A stretch of 38,449 nt of DNA from Desulfobacteria bacterium. Lineage in GTDB: Bacteria; Desulfobacterota; Desulfobacteria; Desulfobacterales; C00003060. Of this stretch, positions 8,122-16,414 are shown piece by piece. Both the position numbers and the translations under genes were made by a program. Positions within the stretch are counted from its first letter, which is position 1, and every line of letters starts with the position of its first letter. Where the stretch lies: assembly GCA_030145395.1 (NCBI GenBank), contig JAQYVR010000077.1:1-38449 (forward strand), written 5' to 3'. The notes beneath the pieces are model-generated. The model saw nothing but the letters and a program-made list of their open reading frames with translations. It was not told where the DNA came from and made no database searches.

Positions 8122-10563
8122 TCAACCGCAACACGGGCCTGATGACTGTTGTTGCTGTGGCTCCTCTTGCTTGCCAAACGCTCGGGCCTTTGCAGCCAAG
8201 TCCTTCAAACGGTCATCCACAAGTCGGAAAAGCGTGTCTTTGGAGTATGTCCCGTCTTTACGCCTTTTGCCCGCCTTCATGCCTGTAAGTATTTCAATCC
8301 CTTGCTCAATAGTCTTTATGGGATATATATGAAACTTGCCATCTTCGACCGCTTTAACCACGTCCTTTCTCAGCATCAACTCCTTCACGTTCTTGGCGGG
8401 AACGATGACGCCTTGACTACCTGTAAGCCCCTTATGTTTACAAATGTCAAAAAAACCTTCAATCTTCGGAGTCACCCCGCCAATGGGCTGAATCTCGCCC
8501 TTTTGACTGACAGAGCCGGTAACGGCAAACCCTTGAAAGATCGGCACTTCGGCAATGGCAGAAAGGATGGCAAAGAGTTCCGTGCTGGACGCACTGTCTC
8601 CATCGACCATGCCGTACGTCTGTTCAAAACACAGGCTGGCCGTGAGGGCCAGGGGTTTATTGTGAGCAAAGTTCTCTCGCAGATAACTGCTAAGGATGAT
8701 AACGCCTTTGGTGTGCAAGTTCCCACTTAAGTGGGATTCTCGATCGATTGCGATGACACCGGCTTTTCCCATCGACACATTGGCTGTGATCCGTCCGGGT
8801 TTGCCGAACATGTGATCACCGGTCTGCAAAATAGCTAAACCGTTGATCTGGCCCACCTTGTGACCATCGGTTTCAACCCAGAAGATGTCTTTCTTGATTA
8901 GCTCCTGGATACGCTCTTCAACTAGATTCGAACGATAGATTTTTTTCTGTATAGCCTTGTCAACGTGGGACGCACGAATGTGTCTCCTTTTCTCCTGTAC
9001 AGCCCAATAGTTGGCCTCCCTGATGACATCCGCAATGGCCCCCAACCTCAGTGTCATTTTGTCCCTGCTGCCAGCCACTTCCATGCTATATTCTAGGATT
9101 CTGGCCATCCCCGTGCGGTCAATGTGTTTAAGTCCCTCTTCATCACAAAACCTCGCCATACAGCAAAGGCATTCCCGAATTCGCTTTTTGCTTCGATCCG
9201 TCCTGTCATCCAAGTGTGCCTTAATCTTGAACATCTGTTTGAAACGATCATCATAGGCGTAGAGAAGCTCATATATATAAGGATCACCTGTTATCACGAG
9301 CTTAAGATTTAGGGGTATTGGTTCGGGTTTGAGGGTCCTGGTAGTCATGAAACCATACATCTCGCCCAAATCCTCTATCTTTACTTCTTTGTGTCTGACT
9401 GCTCGTTTAAGGGCCTCCCACGAGACATACCATTTGAGGATATCGGTTGCCTTCAAGACCAGATATCCCCCATTCGCCTCGTGCAGGGCACCCGGCTTGA
9501 TCATGGTGAAGTCAGTGACCAGGGCACCAAAGATCGCTTCCCGTTCAATCCTGCCGAATAGGGCTGGATAGGTAGGGCTGGAAGTATAGACGACAGGGGC
9601 CCCCTCGGTTTCAGAGTTGTCAATAAGTACATTTACCTTATATTTGTTCATGACCTGGGGTGAAGCCGCCCCAGGAAAAGCCGCTTTTTGGGCCTCCGCT
9701 TCAGGCCTTTGTCTAAAATCGTCGATGTTCTCCAGAATGTCCTGTTTCACAGCAGCAAGGTGGTTTAACACATGGGACTGATCTTTAAATTTTCCGACTA
9801 TGGCTTGCATCCTTTTCTTCACCACGGCGAGGGCAACCCTGTGGTGCAGCTGTTTGCGCCGTTCCATGTAGCCGGACTCCAGTCCCCCTATGTCATTCAT
9901 AGCCTGGTTCATCTCTACCGACAGATTGTCGCCCCTGTCCCGCAGGGCCTTCTTTTCCTCCGAGGTAAACTTAGCAAGCTGCTCGGGAGGAACGATCTTC
10001 CCATCCTTTCCCGGTATGATGGACACCCCTTGGGGATCAACCTGCAATAAGAAACCCTCTGCCTCCACTTTCTCCCTCAGGACATCGATGATCTTGCGGC
10101 GTTTGTTTTCAAATTCCTGTCGCAGGACCTGTTCTTTATAGCGATAATCGTCCGTGCTGAATGAAGTCGGTATGTCGACCTTGAGGGCCTCCACTAGGCT
10201 ATCCATTCCCTTTTTCAGCTCATTTGCTCGGCCGGCTGGCAGTTGTATGGCCGTGGGTTTGTCGGGCTCTTTAAAGTTATGCGCGTAACACCAATCCGGG
10301 GGCGGAGGCTGCTTTGTTGCCTCTTCTTCCAACAACGCCCGAGCCATGTATGTAGCGCCTGTGTCGGTCGTGCCTGCAACGTAGATATTGTACTCAGGAT
10401 CGGCCATCCCCACGCCGAACTTAATGGCCTCAATGGCCCGTTCCTGTCCGACCACCCCATGCGCGACAGGACAAAGCTCTTTGGTGAAAGCAACTTCCAC
10501 GCTCTTTGGATCAACACACATTCGCAGGTCTTTTGCAGCCAGCTCCCTAGGTTTCTTTGCCAT
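8122..10563 (-). CDS. Lon-like AAA/S16 protease with degenerate Walker A
   Basis: An 813-residue member of the Lon-related family COG1067. The ATG at 10563 follows AAAGGAGGG. The N-terminal and middle parts form an AAA module with a long helical insert. The C-terminal S16 protease domain has Ser657 in VDGDSASST and Lys700 in TPKIEGF, 43 residues apart as in E. coli Lon, so proteolysis is expected. The Walker A position reads GTTDTGAT (residues 64-71), with Ala replacing the invariant Lys/Arg, so ATP use may be weak or lost. The C-terminus is a Gln/Cys tail, EEPQQQQSSGPCCG. It is monocistronic, separated from glgA by 228 bases and convergent with the polyferredoxin gene. It would act in cytoplasmic protein quality control. 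Confidence 0.92.
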   Translation of the reverse strand: MAKKPRELAAKDLRMCVDPKSVEVAFTKELCPVAHGVVGQERAIEAIKFGVGMADPEYNIYVAGTTDTGATYMARALLEEEATKQPPPPDWCYAHNFKEPDKPTAIQLPAGRANELKKGMDSLVEALKVDIPTSFSTDDYRYKEQVLRQEFENKRRKIIDVLREKVEAEGFLLQVDPQGVSIIPGKDGKIVPPEQLAKFTSEEKKALRDRGDNLSVEMNQAMNDIGGLESGYMERRKQLHHRVALAVVKKRMQAIVGKFKDQSHVLNHLAAVKQDILENIDDFRQRPEAEAQKAAFPGAASPQVMNKYKVNVLIDNSETEGAPVVYTSSPTYPALFGRIEREAIFGALVTDFTMIKPGALHEANGGYLVLKATDILKWYVSWEALKRAVRHKEVKIEDLGEMYGFMTTRTLKPEPIPLNLKLVITGDPYIYELLYAYDDRFKQMFKIKAHLDDRTDRSKKRIRECLCCMARFCDEEGLKHIDRTGMARILEYSMEVAGSRDKMTLRLGAIADVIREANYWAVQEKRRHIRASHVDKAIQKKIYRSNLVEERIQELIKKDIFWVETDGHKVGQINGLAILQTGDHMFGKPGRITANVSMGKAGVIAIDRESHLSGNLHTKGVIILSSYLRENFAHNKPLALTASLCFEQTYGMVDGDSASSTELFAILSAIAEVPIFQGFAVTGSVSQKGEIQPIGGVTPKIEGFFDICKHKGLTGSQGVIVPAKNVKELMLRKDVVKAVEDGKFHIYPIKTIEQGIEILTGMKAGKRRKDGTYSKDTLFRLVDDRLKDLAAKARAFGKQEEPQQQQSSGPCCG

Positions 10564-10652
10564 TGCTCCCTCCTTTGATGAGTACAGGTGGTCTCTTCTT
10601 CACGGGTTATTTATCACAAGTCGGCCAACCTTGACTGAATATTATTGAAGCT

Positions 10653-10767
10653 TCCTGCAGCAAGCTGAAGGGAATGTTCTGCCCGACGGCAGTGCTTCGC
10701 ACCGACTGTAAGGAATTTTACAGTTTTTAGATTCGCTCGCTAAGCCCGCAGCAAGCTGCGGGGAATG
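10653..10767. repeat. Paired GCAGCAAGCTG hairpin repeats in the lon-glgA gap
   Basis: GCAGCAAGCTGmrGGGAATG occurs twice: at 10657-10676 and, as the perfect hairpin CCCGCAGC-aa-GCTGCGGG followed by GAATG, at 10745-10767. Between them lie GTGCTTCGCAC and CTGTAAGGAATTTTACAG followed by TTTTT, a small plus-strand terminator-like hairpin with no gene to serve. The whole gap 10564-10791 is repeat-like and non-coding. Confidence 0.5.
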
Positions 10768-10791
10768 CGCTCGCTGTAGCAGTTGAAACCC

Positions 10792-12258
10792 TTAACCGGT
10801 TTTTCTTACCTTATCATACACATAAAGATATTCCTGCGCCGATCTTTTCCACGAAAAGTCAGACCGCATCCCATTCTCTACCAGTTTCATCCAATTCGTC
10901 CCCTCTTCAAAAAGTCTGACAGCTTCCTTGATTTGGTCCAAGAAGGCCTCTGCTTCATACTCAACAAACTTGAATCCGGTTCCTCGGCCTGACACCGGGT
11001 CAAACCTCTTGATAGTGTCATCAAGGCCTCCTGTGGCCCTTACAATAGGCACCGTGCCGTATTTGAGGGCGTAAATCTGAGTAAGTCCGCACGGCTCATA
11101 GCGGGAGGGGATCAAGAGCATATCAGCACCCGCCATTATGCGATGAGCCAAGGACTCATCAAACCCAATCCTGATTGCCATGCATTCAGGATACTTTTTG
11201 CCCAACCCGATCAAAAAACGCTCATACTTATCCTCACCCGCACCCAGCACCACCAGCCCTGCATCGAGTTCGACAATATCCCGGGCAATCTCAACCAGCA
11301 AATCACACCCTTTTTGTGCTGCGAGTCGAGACACCATCGCAAGGAGGGGTCGATCTGCAAAACGTTGATCGAGGCCCAACTCATTTACAAGAGCCGCCTT
11401 GCATTGCCCTTTATCCTTTACGTTGCCAAGACTATAGTGGGCATTGATATGGCGATCCGCAACAGGATCCCATGTATGGTAATCTGCGCCATTAAGAATA
11501 CCGTAAATGTCAGCCGACCTCTTCTTAAAGATTCCTTCCATGCCCAGCCCGAATTCGGGCCTCTGTATCTCCTGGCTGTATGTGGGGCTCACTGTGGTGA
11601 TAGCATCCGCATATACAATGCCTGCCTTTAGGAGGCTAATCTTGCCCCAGAATTCTATACCTTCCAGATGGAACTCCGTGGCTGGAAGGCCGCAAACGGA
11701 AAGCTTGTCTGCAGGAAAAAGCCCCTGGTACCCCAAGTTGTGAACGGTCATGACCGAGGCAACATCCGAGAAGAAGGGATCTGCCTTGAAAAGGGTTCTT
11801 AGATAGGCGGGGATCAATCCGGTTTGCCAGTCGTGGCAATGGACCACGTCAAAACTCAACCCTGTTTCCTTGGCAAAAAGCAGGGCAGCTCGGCAGAAAT
11901 AACTAAATCTTTCCAAGTTATCAGGGTAATCCCCTTTGGGCGTGCCATATAGGCCGGACCGGCCAAAGAAGTCCTCCATGTCAAAGAGATAGACAGGGAC
12001 TCCTTCCTCAGTGGAGGTTTCCAGGATGTCACCCCTGAGTATCGTATCTCCTAAAGGGACTTCAAGCCCCTCAAAAGACTTCTTGATTTCAAAACTCCCG
12101 TCTTTCACCGTCCGATAGAACGGAAGACCCACCTTTATGTCCACACCCAGGCTCTTGAGGCAGGGAGGGAGGGAACCTGCTACGTCAGCCAACCCGCCGG
12201 TCTTGGCAAACGGCGCCACTTCAGAAGCGAGAAACCAGACCTTCAGAGGTTCGGTCAT
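10792..12258 (-). CDS. glgA: Glycogen synthase (GT5)
   Basis: A 488-residue starch/glycogen synthase, the usual length, that adds glucose from a nucleotide sugar (normally ADP-glucose) to an alpha-1,4-glucan. KTGGL at 19-23 is the donor-binding motif; HCHDWQTGL and VMTVHNLGYQG follow, and the C-terminal lobe has SRYEPCGLTQIYALKYGTVPIVRATGGL. The ATG at 12258 has GGAGAG upstream. It is the third gene after the glycerate kinase and GT81 genes on this strand, 84 bases beyond the GT81 stop, so it is probably in the same operon. No glgB, glgC or glgP lies in the window. Confidence 0.95.
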   Translation of the reverse strand: MTEPLKVWFLASEVAPFAKTGGLADVAGSLPPCLKSLGVDIKVGLPFYRTVKDGSFEIKKSFEGLEVPLGDTILRGDILETSTEEGVPVYLFDMEDFFGRSGLYGTPKGDYPDNLERFSYFCRAALLFAKETGLSFDVVHCHDWQTGLIPAYLRTLFKADPFFSDVASVMTVHNLGYQGLFPADKLSVCGLPATEFHLEGIEFWGKISLLKAGIVYADAITTVSPTYSQEIQRPEFGLGMEGIFKKRSADIYGILNGADYHTWDPVADRHINAHYSLGNVKDKGQCKAALVNELGLDQRFADRPLLAMVSRLAAQKGCDLLVEIARDIVELDAGLVVLGAGEDKYERFLIGLGKKYPECMAIRIGFDESLAHRIMAGADMLLIPSRYEPCGLTQIYALKYGTVPIVRATGGLDDTIKRFDPVSGRGTGFKFVEYEAEAFLDQIKEAVRLFEEGTNWMKLVENGMRSDFSWKRSAQEYLYVYDKVRKTG

Positions 12259-12342
12259 GAATTACTCTCCGCTTATGAGGCTTCTGCCCCCCCATGGTGT
12301 CCGTACACGCACAAAAAAACGAGTGCCTAAGCAGGCGGCCTC

Positions 12343-13605
12343 CTACTCATTATCCTTTTCCACGGCCGCCAGCAGATCACCGTAGATGTCAGGTGCCGAA
12401 TAGACTACACGGTTCCATGACGGAATCTGCGTCCCTTCCTTTTCTTGACTTGCCTGTTCCCAGGCCGTGACAATAGAATCCCTGAAGTATCTGACTGTCA
12501 ACTCCTCATAATGCCGGTCATAGATCAGGTCGTTCGACTCAGCATCGTCGCTGTAGCTTTTCACAAAGCTTATGGCCGTGCTGTAATACGTATGCTGGAG
12601 CATATCGATAAAGGAATCGTCAATGGCCATGCCGTGCGAACGAACGTAGTTCAGATAGAATTTGGCAATGTCCACAACCATCCTGTGAAGGCCGCTTCCG
12701 GCATTCTTTTCAGAAAGCTCTTGATGTTTATGCTCATAGTTCTTGCAGAGATCTATCTGGGCAATCTTTTTTGGCGTGAGACGATTGTAGACCTCAGAGA
12801 GTGTGCTTACCTCAAGACCCCAGTCATAGGCTATGTTTATGGCCCTTCCAAGGCGGGCCAAGAAGCTAAACTCGCCAGCCAGAGGATAACGAAAGGTGCG
12901 ATGATAGCGAAAGAACTGTTCCAGCATTTGGTGGCTGCGGTCGTCCATGATTCTTGCCAAGGCTTCTGCAAAGGGGGCTACAAAGAGCCGTGTTGTTCTT
13001 CCCTTCATCGCCATCTCTGTGGGTGAAATCCGGGCATAATAGCCCTTGCAGAACTCAAAATCGTTATTCGGGTTTGCTGTTGGCTCAATAAGACGGCCCA
13101 GGAGCAGCCGGTCATAGGTGACGATATCGCAATCGTGCAGTGCAATCACATCAGAGACTGCGCTGGCAAAGAGATATCCGAGGGTAATCCATACGGACTG
13201 GCCCTTACCCGGGACACCGGTCGGAATCTTTTGTTCTTCAAGCTTTTTGAAGACCTGGCCAATCCTGGGCCCTTCCACCCAGACGACTTTTACGTCCCGA
13301 CCTTCTTTTTTCAGCCTGCCGAAATACTCTTTGGCTTCCCTGAACTCTTTTTCCTCCTTGGCCCCTCCCAGGGCCACCACCACAGAACATAGATAGTCCA
13401 CCCGGTTGATCTGATCGATGATATTATCCAGCACCTCCGGAACATGAATTTCATCATAAAGGGAGGGCAGAAGAAGGCTGATACACATTTGTCTGGAAAA
13501 CTTCTCCAGCTTTTCCTCCAGCCGCACCAGGTGTTCTTCGGGATCAAAAAGTTCGTAAAAACCATGGATAGTAGTAATATATCCTTCTTGATGAAACTCA
13601 CTCAC
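12343..13605 (-). CDS. GT81-type glycosyltransferase (glucosyl-3-phosphoglycerate synthase-like)
   Basis: A 420-residue GT-A fold enzyme. The start is GTG at 13605, with AGGAGG 7 bases upstream; no in-frame ATG fits better. Features like GpgS/GT81 are a nucleotide-sugar loop GKGQSVW (133-139), a metal-binding HDCD (157-160) and PLAGEFSF (about 241-248). The C-terminal 150 residues are helical. GT81 enzymes transfer glucose or mannose from a nucleotide sugar to 3-phosphoglycerate, giving the precursor of the compatible solute glucosyl- or mannosylglycerate. Its position between a glycerate kinase (21-base gap) and glycogen synthase fits three-carbon acid/glucose chemistry. No phosphatase is nearby, and the exact donor and acceptor are inferred only. 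Confidence 0.75.
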   Translation of the reverse strand: MSEFHQEGYITTIHGFYELFDPEEHLVRLEEKLEKFSRQMCISLLLPSLYDEIHVPEVLDNIIDQINRVDYLCSVVVALGGAKEEKEFREAKEYFGRLKKEGRDVKVVWVEGPRIGQVFKKLEEQKIPTGVPGKGQSVWITLGYLFASAVSDVIALHDCDIVTYDRLLLGRLIEPTANPNNDFEFCKGYYARISPTEMAMKGRTTRLFVAPFAEALARIMDDRSHQMLEQFFRYHRTFRYPLAGEFSFLARLGRAINIAYDWGLEVSTLSEVYNRLTPKKIAQIDLCKNYEHKHQELSEKNAGSGLHRMVVDIAKFYLNYVRSHGMAIDDSFIDMLQHTYYSTAISFVKSYSDDAESNDLIYDRHYEELTVRYFRDSIVTAWEQASQEKEGTQIPSWNRVVYSAPDIYGDLLAAVEKDNE

Positions 13606-13626
13606 GACATTACCTCCTCTATCTTT

Positions 13627-14964
13627 CTAATCAACCAGCAAGATCCGCAGATCCATAACATTCGTGTTGGTCGGCCCGGTGATAATCAGGTCTCCAAGCT
13701 TTTCAAAAAAGTGATAGGCATCGTTATTCCTCAAGGAATCAGCAGGGTTCAGGTCCAGGGCTTCAGCCCTTCGGATAGTCTGACTGTCGGCAACAGCGCC
13801 GGCTGCGTCGGTCGGACCGTCGGTCCCGTCCGTGCCGGCGCTCAGCACTACAATCCCTTCCTGGCTATTCAGGCCCATGGCTGAGGCAAGGACAAATTCC
13901 TGGTTGCGCCCCCCCAGCCCCTGGCCGGTGATCGTCACCGTGGTCTCACCCCCTGAAAGCACGCACGCGGGAGGAGAAAGGGGATGGCCGCTCCTCAAGA
14001 TCTCTTTTGCAATGCCGGCATGAACAAGGGCTACCTCTCTGGTCTCCCCTTCAATCATGGTCGAAAGGACAAGCGTGTTGTACCCCAAACCACGCGCTCT
14101 TGCTTCAGCAGCCACAACGCACGCCAGGTTGCTCCCCACGATGACGCTTTGTGTACGCGTAAAGACCGGGTCTGCCGGCTTTGGCGTCTCGGGGATCTTT
14201 CCTTCGGTGCCCTTCTGGATATGGCTAAGCACAGCTTCGGGAATTGTCTCACGAATATCATATTTTTCCAGGATTTTCACGCACTCCTGAAAGGTACTAG
14301 AATCGGGAACCGTAGGACCGGAGGCGATCACATCAAGGTCATCCCCGACTACGTCTGAAAGCATCAACGAGATCAGGGTCCCAGGGTACACCGCCCGAGC
14401 GAGGCCACCCCCTTTGACCATGGATATATGCTTGCGCACAGCATTGACCTCATGAATCGTGGCCCCGCAAGCAAGGAGGGCCTTGGTGGTCTCCTGTTTC
14501 TCCTGCAGGCTTAGGCCTTCGGCCGGAAGCGGAAGCAGGGCTGACCCGCCACCAGAGATCAAACATATCACCATGTCTCGCTCGCCTGCTTTGGAGCCAA
14601 GATTAAGAATGGCACTCGCCCCGTCCAGGCCGGCCTCATCCGGCACTGGATGACCTGCTTCTATAAGCTTTGCGCGACTCAACTCTGCTACATGACCGTA
14701 TTTTACGTTAATCAGACCCTCAGTGACTCTGTCTCCCAGGATCTCCTCCATGGCTTTTGCCATGGGTCCCCCTGCCTTCCCCGCCCCGATCAGATAGATG
14801 TGCTCAAACTCTGTAAGATCATAGGCCCTGTCGTGGACGAAGAGCTGGTTGTCTTCGCGCCTGCAATACTGTTGAACAGCCGCGGCAGGTTCCACGGCCT
14901 GAACGCCGGCCCCGAAGATATCGAGGGCGTCTTTTCTCATTCGGACAAGATCCCTTGGTGCCAT
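13627..14964 (-). CDS. Glycerate 2-kinase, MOFRL family
   Basis: A 445-residue protein. The ATG at 14964 follows AAAGGGGAG; the frame continues to 15153 but that part lies in a repeat and is not counted. Family marks are YLIGAGKAGGPMAKAM (58-72), EAGHPVPDE (102-110), LISGGGSALLPLP, VRKHIS, LSDVVGDDLDVIASGPT, and the C-terminal MOFRL part with GGRNQEF and SAGTDGTDGPTDAAGA. It phosphorylates D-glycerate to 2-phosphoglycerate with ATP in the cytoplasm. It is the first gene of a tight operon with GT81 and glgA, which suggests recycling of glycerate released from glucosylglycerate, or use of glycerate as a carbon source. Confidence 0.92.
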   Translation of the reverse strand: MAPRDLVRMRKDALDIFGAGVQAVEPAAAVQQYCRREDNQLFVHDRAYDLTEFEHIYLIGAGKAGGPMAKAMEEILGDRVTEGLINVKYGHVAELSRAKLIEAGHPVPDEAGLDGASAILNLGSKAGERDMVICLISGGGSALLPLPAEGLSLQEKQETTKALLACGATIHEVNAVRKHISMVKGGGLARAVYPGTLISLMLSDVVGDDLDVIASGPTVPDSSTFQECVKILEKYDIRETIPEAVLSHIQKGTEGKIPETPKPADPVFTRTQSVIVGSNLACVVAAEARARGLGYNTLVLSTMIEGETREVALVHAGIAKEILRSGHPLSPPACVLSGGETTVTITGQGLGGRNQEFVLASAMGLNSQEGIVVLSAGTDGTDGPTDAAGAVADSQTIRRAEALDLNPADSLRNNDAYHFFEKLGDLIITGPTNTNVMDLRILLVD

Positions 14965-14980
14965 TTTCTCCCCTTTACAC

Positions 14981-15384
14981 TGATGATTGAAGATTGACAG
15001 GTTGTTGCCCAAACATGAATTCCTTTGAGCGGTCATTAAGACGTTTTTTGCTAATAAATCTTGGCGAAGCAGAAGATCAGCGATTTGAACTGTTTGAGCC
15101 CGCAGGGCGAGTTTAGCGCAAAGCTTCACTACGTGCCAAATCGCCTGGAGCAAGCCTTAGATTGATGAACCTCCGCCCTCACGGGCGGTACTTCCCGGTA
15201 AGGAAGCTGGACAATTTAGTTTAGCTCCCCTTGACCCCGTCCTAAAGGACGGGGATTACGGGGAGCAAGCCGGTCAAAAAACGTCTTAGACAAGGCGCAA
15301 AGGGATCTGGGCAACAGCCTGTTGACTATTGACTATTTTAAAAAGAACCACATCCTCAGCTGATCAATCTTCAATCGTCAATTC
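14981..15384. repeat. Nested inverted-repeat element (possible MITE or structured RNA)
   Basis: This gap between the glycerate kinase and nitroreductase genes is palindromic at several levels. TAAGACGTTTTTTG (15037-15050) is exactly inverted at 15275-15288. ACAGGyTGTTGCCC around 14997-15010 is inverted at about 15309-15322. GATTGAAGATTGA at 14985-14997 is inverted at about 15364-15376. Inside are the hairpins CCGCCC-TCAC-GGGCGG (15173-15188) and CCCCGTCC-TAAA-GGACGGGG (15235-15254), the latter nested in GCTCCCC/GGGGAGC (15224-15266), and a REP-like unit at 15081-15143. There is no ORF, so no transposase. It could be a non-autonomous mobile element. Confidence 0.55.
15081..15143. repeat. REP-like hairpin with CTGTTTGAG...CGAGTT core, copy 1
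   Basis: The core ACTGTTTGAG-ccc-gca-ggg-CGAGTT (15089-15113) contains a small CCC/GGG stem. Outer arms CGATTTG (15081-15087) and CAAATCG (15137-15143) pair. The same core with different outer arms recurs at 38392-38436. Confidence 0.5.
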
Positions 15385-16119
15385 TCACAGGTTGCCCACA
15401 GCTGCCAAATATATGGTTGTCTCTTCTTCCCCGTCGACCTGGAGAAGATGATTGACCTCGTCGTCGCAAAAGGCCCCGATGGGGCAACACCCAAGGCCCA
15501 TGGCTGTTGCAGCAAGCTGGAGGTTCTGAGCAATGTGACCTGCATCGGTGAAGATGTATCGAATGCAGCGGTCTCGATATTTCCACATGGAACGAAGCAC
15601 GATTGCCGTCCATATAAAGAGCACGGCTCCTCGCCCGACCATGGCCTGGTCCAGTGCCGCCCGGCTCAGGTGCTCGCCGAAGTTGCCGGCAGAGATCTCC
15701 TCTAAGGCAAAATCTGGCACGTTGAAATGATAGATCCCCTGTTTCACATCCGAGACACGATGTATACTCAGATAAGTCTCCACAGGATAAAGAGCCCCAG
15801 CCGAAGGGGCTGCTCTAAACTCGTAGGCTGGGGCCGAGAGGGTAATGCCCTGGATAGCCCAAAGGAGGCTCGACAACGTTTCGATACTGATGGGTTCAGA
15901 TGTATAACGTCTCCTGGAACGCCTTTGATTTAGAATGTTCCAAAAGTTCTCTGTTTCCTCAAACGGAGGTTCTGGTAGGGGGCTCTTGGTCGCCCCCGGG
16001 TATGTCTTGTAGATGGGGGGCCTTGGAATCGGCCCGAGGTCGTCCCGCCGAGAGATCGATACACGGTCATACTTTGTTTCTCGCATGTATTGATACGCAA
16101 TCCCATCCTTGTACCCCAT
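15385..16119 (-). CDS. SagB-type nitroreductase-fold oxidoreductase
   Basis: A 244-residue flavin-dependent protein of the SagB/nitroreductase family. The ATG at 16119 has AGGGGGG upstream. Recognisable parts are LNQRRSRRRYTSEPISIETLSSLLWAIQG (FMN phosphate-binding arginines), RAAPSAGALYPVETYL, and the C-terminal FTDAGHIAQNLQLAATAMGLGCCPIGAFCDD, which packs near the flavin. SagB proteins oxidise azolines in modified peptides, but that needs a cyclodehydratase and a precursor peptide, and neither is present. A general NAD(P)H- or thiol-linked oxidoreductase role is therefore more likely. It is a single gene, flanked by the inverted-repeat element downstream and divergent from transketolase. 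Confidence 0.88.
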   Translation of the reverse strand: MGYKDGIAYQYMRETKYDRVSISRRDDLGPIPRPPIYKTYPGATKSPLPEPPFEETENFWNILNQRRSRRRYTSEPISIETLSSLLWAIQGITLSAPAYEFRAAPSAGALYPVETYLSIHRVSDVKQGIYHFNVPDFALEEISAGNFGEHLSRAALDQAMVGRGAVLFIWTAIVLRSMWKYRDRCIRYIFTDAGHIAQNLQLAATAMGLGCCPIGAFCDDEVNHLLQVDGEEETTIYLAAVGNL

Positions 16120-16414
16120 GGTGAGCCCCCCCTAAAACGAAGGTTTTCCGGAGGATGAAAAAACACAATAGCCTGTTACTAATATATTATGACCCCGGTA
16201 TTGTCAATTTCTGAAAGAGGTTCCAAGCCGGCTTTCCCGTTCACATATAGGCCTTGTATTCCACGGCTGAACGGTTTTTTCCGAAACAAAGAGAGAAGTT
16301 TTTTTATCAGGGACTTTAAAATGTCTCCATGTTATGCCATATACATGGCGGCCAAAGAGCTTCGCCCTGACATGGGATCTGCTTTAGAAAAATCGCGAAT
16401 GATGGAGGGATCAA

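Noticed and set aside
10702-10738. Functional terminator at CTGTAAGGAATTTTACAG-TTTTT
   Set aside because: The T-run is on the plus strand, but both flanking genes (lon and glgA) are on the minus strand, so there is no transcript for it to end.
15385-16119. Peptide natural-product cluster around the SagB-type gene
   Set aside because: No cyclodehydratase, precursor peptide, transporter or protease nearby.
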